The notes under the pieces: model-generated
The model's database searches: none
What the model was told of the DNA's origin: nothing
The model's input: the letters and a program-made list of their open reading frames with translations, nothing else
Made by a program: the position numbers and the translations under genes
From: Verrucomicrobiota bacterium
GTDB taxonomy: Bacteria; Verrucomicrobiota; Verrucomicrobiia; Verrucomicrobiales; Verrucomicrobiaceae
Reading direction: 5' to 3'
NCBI GenBank assembly: GCA_021413535.1
Contig: JAIOQF010000384.1
Coordinates: forward strand, 1 to 20,994
DNA: 20,994 bases
In this document: positions 8,812 through 15,041 of the stretch, one piece after another
How the letters are laid out: each line of letters begins with the position of its first letter
Numbering within the stretch: the first letter of the stretch is position 1

Positions 8812-10080
8812 ATGAACCCGGAATCATCCCATAGTGCAACAGAACACGATATCCCGCCTGACCTGAAGAAGCCCGGGGCCGGAAGCATCATTCTCGTGCT
8901 GGTTGTCTTCCTCATTTTCATTGCCGCCATGTTTTTTCTCGGGAGCGAGCCGAGAAGAAAGCAGGGTAATGAAATCAAAGCAGACGCCCAAGAACGTGCC
9001 AACGCCATTCCCAAGCTCTCGGTGGCGAAGCCTCGAGAAACGCCCGGTGACAGCGAAGTTACCCTGAACTGCGACATCAAGGCAAACAAAAGCACAACCA
9101 TCATCGCCCGCACCAACGGCTACCTGAAAAAGCTGCATGCGGAAATTAATGACATAGTCAAGGAAGGCCAGTTGCTCGCCGAGATCGATGCGCCCGAAAT
9201 CGACGCCGAGCTGGTGCGCAGCCGGGCAGCTCTCGATCAGGCGAAAGCCAGCTTGGCCAAGAGCAAAACCGATCTCGAACTCGCCGAACGCCTACTCAAG
9301 CGCGAACGGAACCTGCCGTCTGCTGCGCGGACGGCTGAAGAGTTGGACATCAAAACAGCACAGCGCGACAACGCCGCCAACGGCGTAACCCGCGCCGAGG
9401 CCGATGTGGAGTATGCCGAGGCGGAAGTGCAGCGACTCACTACTTTACAAGGTTTCGAGAAGGTCGTTGCACCTTATGCGGGCCGCATCACCTTTCGATT
9501 TCTCGATGTGGGGGCGCTTGTCTCGCAAGGGAACAACGCCAACGCGGAGCTCTTCACCATTTCCGAGATCGACAACGCGCGCATCATCATTCACGCGCCG
9601 CAGTCCTATGCCACGGACATCAATCTCAAGAGCATACCCGTCCTCACAGTGCGTAATTATCCCGGCCGTGAATACCAAGGCATCATCGCGGGGAATGCCG
9701 GACAGTTTGACCCGGCCACGCGCACCATGCTTTTCCTCCTTATATTCCCCAATCCGGACGGCAGCCTTTATCCCGGCATGTATGGGCAGGTGAAGCTCGC
9801 CCTGACCTCACATCATCAGGTTCTGCAAATCCCCACCAGCGCCATCATGGCCACCAGCGAAGGCACCCGCGTCATGCTCGTGAAAGACGGCGTCGTCCAT
9901 CTGAAGCCCATCTCTACCGGACGTGACTTCGGAAACAATATCGAAGTCCTCACCGGCCTGACCACTGATGATCAGGTGGCCGTGAATCCCCAGGTGCAGA
10001 TCACCGAAGGCACCAAGGTCCAAGCCGTGCTGCAGAAGGAAGTGAAATCCGAAATCACTCCGAAACCTGCAGCCAAATGA
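8812..10080 (+). CDS. RND efflux periplasmic adaptor subunit (membrane fusion protein)
   Basis: This 422-residue protein follows the pump gene by 11 bp. The ATG at 8812 is chosen because the upstream in-frame extension to 8701 lies inside the pump gene and has no leader character. A single hydrophobic anchor (about residues 25-43, SIILVLVVFLIFIAAMFFL) would leave the rest in the periplasm. Next come the lipoyl half-motif (TIIARTNGYLKKLHAEINDIVKEGQ), an alpha-hairpin coiled coil rich in A/E/K/R (about 125-200), the returning lipoyl half (VVAPYAGRITFRFLDVGALV), and the beta-barrel and membrane-proximal domains (about 225-410). It should bridge the pump to a TolC-like outer-membrane channel, but no such gene is nearby. 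Having the adaptor after the pump reverses the order seen in acrAB-type operons. Confidence 0.92.
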   Translation: MNPESSHSATEHDIPPDLKKPGAGSIILVLVVFLIFIAAMFFLGSEPRRKQGNEIKADAQERANAIPKLSVAKPRETPGDSEVTLNCDIKANKSTTIIARTNGYLKKLHAEINDIVKEGQLLAEIDAPEIDAELVRSRAALDQAKASLAKSKTDLELAERLLKRERNLPSAARTAEELDIKTAQRDNAANGVTRAEADVEYAEAEVQRLTTLQGFEKVVAPYAGRITFRFLDVGALVSQGNNANAELFTISEIDNARIIIHAPQSYATDINLKSIPVLTVRNYPGREYQGIIAGNAGQFDPATRTMLFLLIFPNPDGSLYPGMYGQVKLALTSHHQVLQIPTSAIMATSEGTRVMLVKDGVVHLKPISTGRDFGNNIEVLTGLTTDDQVAVNPQVQITEGTKVQAVLQKEVKSEITPKPAAK

Positions 10081-10200
10081 TCGGCCGACCAGAACTTCAG
10101 CGCCCGCACCCTGGCTGATCTCGAAGCCAGCGACAGCATTCTTTCCAACCACATCCTGGAAACCATCAACTACCGCACGCTGGACCAAGCGATGTGGAGC
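10081..10200 (+). pseudogene. Remnant of a yifB/comM 3' end
   Basis: The frame starting at 10081, directly after the adaptor stop, reads QNFSARTLADLE and continues to INYRTLDQAMWS. This closely matches the last residues of the intact YifB encoded at 3271-4812 (QNFSAR...TLADLE...INYRTLDRAMWS). Relative to the intact gene, exactly ten codons (AHDRILKVAR) are missing. Over the 31 codons after that gap, I count 23 identical residues and about 11 silent differences, so it is an old, independently diverged copy rather than a fresh duplication. No start codon or N-terminal domains are present. The YifB stop is lost, and the frame runs on to a TGA at 10243-10245. It is a decayed fragment and not expected to be functional. 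Confidence 0.8.
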
Positions 10201-10396
10201 CAGGATATACGGGCAAATCGACTCCGTCACATTACCCGCCAATGAATACTTGTAAAAATGGCAACAAAAGACACCAATCACATGGAGCGAGCATGGCAGT
10301 TCACTGGACGTGGACGCGTATGCAATAGGCGCGCCCGCCGCTGGTTTATGGTGGCAACGCCATTGCTGGCTCACGCAAACTGGACTTCGTTCGACC

Positions 10397-11035
10397 ATGA
10401 GCTTCGACAGACTCGCGCCAATTTATCATTTGATAGAACGCATCGCCGCCGGTGATAAAATGCAGCGCTGTCGCACAGCATTTCTAGACCAGATTCCGAC
10501 ACCGCAAAACATCCTCACGCTCGGCGAAGGGCATGGGCAGTTCCTTCACGAATGCCTCCGCCGGTTTCCAAAGTCACACATCACCTGCGTTGATGCGAGC
10601 GCGGGGATGATCCGGCAGGCACGGAGCAATCTCGCGAATCACGGACTCGATGATTCACGCGTGCACTGGATTCAAGCAGACGTGCTGTCCTGGACGACAC
10701 CGCAAGCCGTCTTCGATTTGATCGCGACTCATTTCTTCCTCGACTGTTTTCGAGCCGATCAACTGAACGATCTGATTCCTTCTATCGCTGGTGCCGCAGC
10801 CCCGAATGCAACATGGCTGCTGGCGGATTTTCAAGTCGCTGCAAAAGGCTGGCAGCGCGTTCGCACCCGAGCAATCCTCGCCATCATGTATGCCTTCTTC
10901 CGCTTGACGACACGCTTGCCGGCGAGAGCGCTGACACCGCCAGATCCCTATCTGGAGCGCGCCGGTTTCCAGCGGCACGACCGGATTGAAATCGAATGGG
11001 GTCTGCTCAAGAGCGATTGGTGGCGAAAGTATTAA
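10397..11035 (+). CDS. Class I SAM-dependent methyltransferase
   Basis: This 212-residue protein has a Rossmann-type methyltransferase fold. Motif I is ILTLGEGHGQFL (about residues 39-50), the acidic end of strand 2 is ITCVDASAGM (D66), motif III-like is VHWIQADVLSW, and motif IV-like is FDLIATHFFLDCF. The ATG at 10397 gives the common family opening MSFDRLAPIYHLIE; a GTG at 10310 would add 29 residues without family character. No Shine-Dalgarno sequence is clear at either. The acceptor substrate cannot be told; small-molecule or quinone-type acceptors are both possible. It stands alone between the yifB remnant and the convergent htrA cluster. The 196 bases before it (10201-10396) hold nothing else I recognise. 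Confidence 0.85.
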   Translation: MSFDRLAPIYHLIERIAAGDKMQRCRTAFLDQIPTPQNILTLGEGHGQFLHECLRRFPKSHITCVDASAGMIRQARSNLANHGLDDSRVHWIQADVLSWTTPQAVFDLIATHFFLDCFRADQLNDLIPSIAGAAAPNATWLLADFQVAAKGWQRVRTRAILAIMYAFFRLTTRLPARALTPPDPYLERAGFQRHDRIEIEWGLLKSDWWRKY

Positions 11036-11055
11036 AAGTCCGAGTGTATGTCATT

Positions 11056-11154
11056 TTAAACATTTTTTTCAGCCGTCATCAGCAAGACATTGCCGCCAAC
11101 GAGCGCAATACCAACGATGACTGCCAGCAGCAGGACGACATGAGTCTTCTTCAC
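11056..11154 (-). CDS. Possible small single-pass membrane protein
   Basis: On the minus strand a GTG at 11154-11152 opens a 32-codon frame, VKKTHVVLLLAVIVGIALVG and onward, ending in TAA at 11056. It has two positive residues followed by a continuous hydrophobic helix, as in small bacterial membrane proteins. The frame continues upstream to a TAG at 11187-11185. Beyond that stop, the same frame again reads plausibly back to a TTG at 11235. The gene may therefore start at a CTG near 11184, or may be a broken 59-residue gene. It lies about 110 bp downstream of htrA on the same strand. I do not recognise the family. The overlapping plus-strand frame (10996-11205) has no protein-like features. 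Confidence 0.3.
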   Translation of the reverse strand: MKKTHVVLLLAVIVGIALVGGNVLLMTAEKNV

Positions 11155-11262
11155 GGAGACTTGCTGCGGGCCGATTTCGGACAGCTAATCTTCCACGAGC
11201 TTTGATTCACCCAGGGTCCCGGTTGCGACTTTCAAGTCTGGTTGATTCTGGTTTATGACGTT

Positions 11263-12765
11263 TCAGCTTTTGATGCCATGCACGACAACGTAATGACTGC
11301 TGCCGTTGCTCCAGACGCGCAACAGCACGCTTTCTTCTGCCGAGATTTTTTTTCCAAGTGTAACCGCCTCCTCGGTGCTGGTAACAGGTTGCCGCTGGAT
11401 TTCCAAAATGACATCGCCAGCGCGCAGGCCGGCAATGGCTGCAGGTGAAGCAGGATCAAGTTCCACCACGAGAACGCCGCGTAATTGCGCTGGAAGATTG
11501 AGCTGCCATCGTGTCCGGCCATCAATGCCCTCAATCAACATGCCGGCCAGCGGCGAAGCGTTGCCCGGGGATCGCTTGGGTGGTGAATTGCGGGCGCTGA
11601 GCCTGCCGAGACCTTCGCCGGGCGTGTCACCGAGTCGAAGCATCAGAGGCTGCTTCTTACCGTCGCGCAGCACTGTGAGCTGCACTTTGGCGCCCGGCGC
11701 AATCTCAGCTGCCATGAGGCGCAGTTGACGGCTGTCATTCACTTTCCTGCTTTCGAATTCTACCACTACGTCGCCTTCCTTCAACCCAGCCTCCGCTGCT
11801 GGCGAACGTGGTGTCACATCTCCCACCAGTGCGCCGGAGTTTTCGGGCAGCCCGAACGCGCGGGCCAGTTCCGGCGTCAGCGCTTGCAAGGTAAAACCAA
11901 GATAACCTCGCACTACCCTGCCTTCAGCAACGAGTCGCTCCATGACAAAGCGCGCCAAATTAATAGGTATGGCAAAACCAATTCCTTGATTTCCTCCGCT
12001 GCGGCTTAAGATCGCGCTGTTGATTCCCACCAGCCGGCCTGCAGCATCCACCAGCGCTCCGCCTGAATTGCCTGGATTGATCGAAGCATCGGTCTGAATA
12101 AAATCCTCGTAGTCCACGATGCCCATGCCCCCACGCCCCTTGGCGCTGACGATCCCCATGGTAACGGCCTGACCCACGCCAAACGGATTGCCAATGGCCA
12201 GCACCACATCACCCACCGAGAGCTTGTCACTGTCGGTCACTGTGATTGCAGGGAGATGGCCGGCCTCAACCTTGATCAAGGCCACGTCCGTCTGCGGATC
12301 AGTGCCCACGATCTTCGCATCGTAGATGGTTTTGTCATCCGCCAGAGCCACCTTGATTTCATCAGCCGCCTCAACAACGTGATTATTAGTCAAGATGTAA
12401 CCGTCTTCGGTCACGATCACACCGGAGCCCAGGCTTTGCTCGCGCCGTTCTCTGGGCACGCTTTGAAAGCCGCCCGGCAATCCGAAGAACTGTCGCAGGA
12501 AAGCGTCGTCCATCGGAACGCGGGTGTTCTCGCGAATGGTTTTCGCCGTGTAGATATTCACCACGCTCGGCGAAACCTTTTTCACAACCGGGCCAAAACT
12601 GAATCTGGCAGCCGACTCCGAACCCAGCGCCGAGTTGTCAGTCTTGAGCACCGGTGCCGCAGACAATGAGGCAAATTGCAGCAGGAGAAACATGCCGCAA
12701 ACAAGATTGCTCAGCCTGACAACTGGAATCGCCCGGCTTCTACAGGAGTTTTCCAAGGACCTCAT
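11263..12765 (-). CDS. HtrA/Do-type periplasmic serine protease with two PDZ domains
   Basis: This 500-residue protein has an N-terminal signal sequence (hydrophobic core LVCGMFLLLQFASL, likely cut after LSAA near residue 37), a trypsin-like domain and two PDZ domains. The catalytic triad is visible: H129 in ILTNNHVVE, D160 in DPQTDVALIKVE and S234 in the INPGNSGGALVD motif. PDZ1 spans about 275-365 (GYLGFTLQALTPELARAFGL, SPAAEAGLKEGDVVVEF) and PDZ2 about 415-495 (GVLVVELDPASPAAIAGLRAGDVIL). DegP/DegQ-like enzymes degrade or hold misfolded envelope proteins. It is the last gene of a leftward cluster, 68 bp after the exported alpha-crystallin protein, which strengthens an envelope-stress role. 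The Q-linker is long and the second PDZ is present, so it is DegP/DegQ-like rather than DegS-like. Confidence 0.94.
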   Translation of the reverse strand: MRSLENSCRSRAIPVVRLSNLVCGMFLLLQFASLSAAPVLKTDNSALGSESAARFSFGPVVKKVSPSVVNIYTAKTIRENTRVPMDDAFLRQFFGLPGGFQSVPRERREQSLGSGVIVTEDGYILTNNHVVEAADEIKVALADDKTIYDAKIVGTDPQTDVALIKVEAGHLPAITVTDSDKLSVGDVVLAIGNPFGVGQAVTMGIVSAKGRGGMGIVDYEDFIQTDASINPGNSGGALVDAAGRLVGINSAILSRSGGNQGIGFAIPINLARFVMERLVAEGRVVRGYLGFTLQALTPELARAFGLPENSGALVGDVTPRSPAAEAGLKEGDVVVEFESRKVNDSRQLRLMAAEIAPGAKVQLTVLRDGKKQPLMLRLGDTPGEGLGRLSARNSPPKRSPGNASPLAGMLIEGIDGRTRWQLNLPAQLRGVLVVELDPASPAAIAGLRAGDVILEIQRQPVTSTEEAVTLGKKISAEESVLLRVWSNGSSHYVVVHGIKS

Positions 12766-12833
12766 GAAGCTTCAATCTGGTTAGTGTTGGCTCGATAGAT
12801 CGGCTCGATGCTTCCGCACATTTTTCAGAGGAT

Positions 12834-13775
12834 TTATGCCTTCGGCAGCGTGACAATGAGCACGCCATCTTTGCGGTCGGTTTTCATTTTTACCGCGTTG
12901 ACGCGTCCGGGCAGGGTAATGATCTGCATAAAATGACTTCTGCGCTCCATTCGCTGCTTTTCATTCTTCTTTCCGCCCGTGCTCTCTTCCTCCTTGGCTT
13001 CAATCTTCAACGTCTGGCCGTCAACGGTGACGTTTACATTGTCCATGTTTCTTCCGGGCAGGTAGGCTCGGATGACATAATTATCACCCTCTTCTTTCAG
13101 GTCGACAGACGATCCAAACCTCTGCTCGTCGAAGAAGCTCCGATGTTCGGGCATGAGTTTGAACTCATCGAAAGACTCTTTGAAGATACGATTCATTTCC
13201 CGTTGCATGCGCTCCATCCGTTCCATGACTGATCGATCCAAATCCGACAATGGCTCCAGGAGCGGATCACTGAATGGAGGCGATTTTACTGGCTCGTCAG
13301 ATGGCAGTTCCTTCGGAACTGTGACCACAATCATGCCGTCCTTCTGCCTGCGGTCGATCTGCAACGATGTGCTTTTTGACACATCCGCCAGGACGATGGA
13401 TTGCTCATAGCGTCCAGCCGCACCTTGCTCCGGCGCCATGATGCGCAACGTCTTGCCATCGAGAGTCACCTCCACCTTGTCCAGATCACGATCCGGCAGG
13501 CTCAGCCGCAACGTGTAAGTGTCACTCTGCTCGCGCAGATCCATGGAGGCGCTCGCCGCAGACTTCCCGCTTTCCGTCTTTCCTCGAAGAGCGCCAATGG
13601 CGTCGCGGAACGTCTCGGACATCCGTTCCTGCCATTGTTTCATTTTCCCGACGAATCCGCCATGATCAGAGTCTGCACCTAAAACTCCAGACAACGAGGT
13701 CAAGACACCCGCACTTAAGATAACCGCACCCAGCGCCATGGAGCGAACTATGTTATCGGTGATATGTGTTTTCAT
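12834..13775 (-). CDS. Exported protein with two alpha-crystallin (Hsp20) domains
   Basis: This 313-residue protein begins with a signal-like leader: MKTHITDNIVRS, then a hydrophobic stretch ALGAVILSAGVLTSLSGVLG and a small-residue site near residue 34. Two alpha-crystallin-like domains follow. The first (about 76-155) runs from SMDLREQSDTYTLRLSLP to MIVVTVPK. The second (about 221-311) runs from SSVDLKEEGDNYVIRAYLPG through VNVTVDGQTLKIEAKEEE to GVLIVTLPKA. A charged, methionine-rich helical linker (about 180-205) joins them. Small heat-shock proteins are normally cytoplasmic, single-domain holdases of about 150 residues, so tandem domains plus a leader are unusual. The protein ends right after the second domain, without the usual I-x-I tail. 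It lies between hsp20 and htrA on the same strand. A holdase role in the periplasm is inference. Confidence 0.82.
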   Translation of the reverse strand: MKTHITDNIVRSMALGAVILSAGVLTSLSGVLGADSDHGGFVGKMKQWQERMSETFRDAIGALRGKTESGKSAASASMDLREQSDTYTLRLSLPDRDLDKVEVTLDGKTLRIMAPEQGAAGRYEQSIVLADVSKSTSLQIDRRQKDGMIVVTVPKELPSDEPVKSPPFSDPLLEPLSDLDRSVMERMERMQREMNRIFKESFDEFKLMPEHRSFFDEQRFGSSVDLKEEGDNYVIRAYLPGRNMDNVNVTVDGQTLKIEAKEEESTGGKKNEKQRMERRSHFMQIITLPGRVNAVKMKTDRKDGVLIVTLPKA

Positions 13776-13809
13776 AGGTTAGTTGTGGTTTGTTTGGTTT
13801 ATTTGTCTT

Positions 13810-13848
13810 GCGCCGGACAGGTCATCCCACAGGAATGACGTCCGGCGC
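13810..13848 (-). other. Strong intercistronic stem-loop between hsp20 and the exported Hsp20 gene
   Basis: GCGCCGGAC (13810-13818) pairs perfectly with GTCCGGCGC (13840-13848). Inside it, GTCAT (13821-13825) pairs with ATGAC (13835-13839), with a two-base bulge on one side. It starts 15 bases after the hsp20 stop. Neither strand has a T-run after it, so it is probably a partial terminator, RNA-stability or processing element inside the operon rather than a true terminator. Confidence 0.5.
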
Positions 13849-13862
13849 TTCTGATGCAGGAA

Positions 13863-14315
13863 TTAGCTCACCTTCACTTCGATTTGCTTTGGTCGAGCCG
13901 CTTCGCTCTTGGCCACGCGGACCTTGAGAAGCCCGTCCTTGAATTCCGCGTTCACCTTCGCCGCATCGCCGTCATCCGGCAGCGCAAAGGTTCGCGCAAA
14001 GCTGCCATACGAGCGTTCGACGCGATGATACTTCTTGTTCTTCTCTTCCTTCTCGAACTTCCGTTCGCCCGAGATGATGAGCACGCCATTTTCCACGGTC
14101 ACCCTCACATCATCTTTCTTCACCTCCGGCAGTTCCGCCGTGATGACATATTCCTTGTCATCTTCGGCTATATCCACCAACGGCATCCATTCCGCCGCCG
14201 TCAGCGATTCCTTGCCGTTGCCGCGATCGGCTGAGGCGGGTTTGAATGCGCCAAGGATGCGATTCTGGAACTCTTCAAGTTCCCTCAGAGGATTCCAACG
14301 AGTCAATGTATTCAT
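13863..14315 (-). CDS. Small heat-shock protein, Hsp20/alpha-crystallin family
   Basis: This 150-residue protein has the normal length and layout of a bacterial class A small heat-shock protein. It opens with MNTLTRWNPLRELEEFQNRI. The alpha-crystallin domain (about 43-135) shows PLVDIAEDDKEYVITAELP, VKKDDVRVTVENGVLIISGE, the conserved ERSYGSFARTFALP and the FKDGLLKVRVAKSE end. The C-terminal tail contains QIEVKV, an I-x-V-type motif used for oligomerisation. It acts as an ATP-independent holdase in the cytoplasm. It is the first gene of the leftward cluster with the exported Hsp20 and htrA. Upstream lie a 9-bp inverted repeat in the leader and a sigma-54-type promoter at 14455-14469. Confidence 0.95.
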   Translation of the reverse strand: MNTLTRWNPLRELEEFQNRILGAFKPASADRGNGKESLTAAEWMPLVDIAEDDKEYVITAELPEVKKDDVRVTVENGVLIISGERKFEKEEKNKKYHRVERSYGSFARTFALPDDGDAAKVNAEFKDGLLKVRVAKSEAARPKQIEVKVS

Positions 14316-14320
14316 GGTTT

Positions 14321-14353
14321 GATTTTCTATGCGACGGTTGCTGTTAGAAAATC
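14321..14353 (-). promoter_or_regulatory. Inverted repeat in the hsp20 leader, possible RNA thermometer or operator
   Basis: On the mRNA strand GATTTTCTA pairs perfectly with TAGAAAATC across a 15-base loop, and the right arm ends five bases before the hsp20 AUG. The right arm holds AGAAAA, the only purine-rich stretch at ribosome-site distance, and the U-rich left arm would mask it. That is the logic of fourU-like thermometers. It is not a CIRCE element, which has a nine-base spacer and different arms. A second GC-rich hairpin lies just upstream (CCTGCC 14353-14358 with GGCAGG 14394-14399). Confidence 0.45.
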
Positions 14354-14454
14354 CTGCCGGCCCGGCGATCCGCCGCGGCTAACCGGTCCGACTGGCAGGC
14401 CCCTTGCCCGACCGCCCGACAGAGTGGAGACTGGGAACCATATTTGCACTCTGG

Positions 14455-14469
14455 GCAAATTCCGTGCCA
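14455..14469 (-). promoter_or_regulatory. Sigma-54 (RpoN) promoter upstream of hsp20
   Basis: The minus strand reads TGGCACGGAATTTGC, which matches the sigma-54 consensus TGGCACG-N4-TTGC at every defined position. The invariant GG and GC are exactly ten bases apart. Transcription would start near 14443, about 128 nt before the hsp20 ATG at 14315. Three ATGAGA hexamers (14519, 14539, 14552) lie 65-100 bp upstream and could mark activator sites, but that is weak. Sigma-54 promoters need an AAA+ enhancer-binding activator, which is not encoded here. Confidence 0.6.
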
Positions 14470-15041
14470 AACAGAACCCTTGGGGCAACCACGATAAATA
14501 TCCCATCAAGGCACCACCATGAGAGAAAATTTGTCACAATGAGATGTCCAAATGAGAAATTTTTTCACTACGACACGGATCTTATACCATCCAGAGTGAG
14601 TAACATTCCTCCTTTTGGTAAAATTCGTGATCTACCAGAGTCTTGAAATGGAGCGAAGTCGTGTAAGCAAATGAATGGTCTGTGACCGACCGCTTTTCAG
14701 TCGAGGCGGGCGAGCCGGCGAACCCGCGCTCGAGATATGAAATCTGAGCTAGCCACCTGACCACCATCTTGAACGTGGCTCGATCAGCTGCGAAAAGATC
14801 CTTTCGCAACCTGAATTAGTCGTCGCGTTGGGCGTAGCCCAACCTAATGACTCCGACCATTTTGCACAAGCATCCTGAGTGCGCGCACGGTTTGGAAATT
14901 CATAATTGCGTTATTGTCCAAAACTTTTCTCAGACCGTGATCGCAGCGACATGCCGTTGGTCACTTCACTTCAAAGATTGTTGAACCCATGCCGCACGCT
15001 CGACATTTTCATCACGCGCCTTACCCTCTTCTGACTGACGA
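14470..15041. other. Gene-free region with several stem-loops
   Basis: No convincing gene lies in this stretch. A 75-codon minus-strand frame at 14582-14809 has no recognisable family features. Several inverted repeats stand out. TCGAGGCGGG (14701-14710) pairs with CCCGC plus CTCGA (14723-14733, one bulged G). TGCGAAA (14789-14795) pairs with TTTCGCA (14802-14808). GTTGGGC (14827-14833) pairs with GCCCAAC (14837-14843) across a three-base loop. A nested pair follows: CACGGT (14886-14891) with ACCGTG (14934-14939), enclosing TTTGGA with TCCAAA. This could be a structured RNA, REP-like palindromes, or the decayed end of a gene. Confidence 0.4.

Noticed and set aside
10310..10396. GTG start for the methyltransferase at 10310
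   Set aside because: The added 29 residues show no family similarity, and MSFDRLAPIY at 10397 is a typical start for this methyltransferase type.
10996..11205. A 69-codon plus-strand frame after the methyltransferase
   Set aside because: It overlaps the methyltransferase end and has no protein-like pattern. The reverse strand gives a clean membrane helix instead.
14321..14353. CIRCE (HrcA) operator for the hsp20 operon
   Set aside because: Arms do not match TTAGCACTC/GAGTGCTAA and the spacer is 15 rather than 9 bases.
14582..14809. A 75-codon minus-strand frame (MRKDLFAADRATFKMVVRW...)
   Set aside because: No recognisable domain or hydrophobic pattern and no ribosome site. It covers strong stem-loops at 14701-14733 and 14789-14808, which explain the sequence at least as well.
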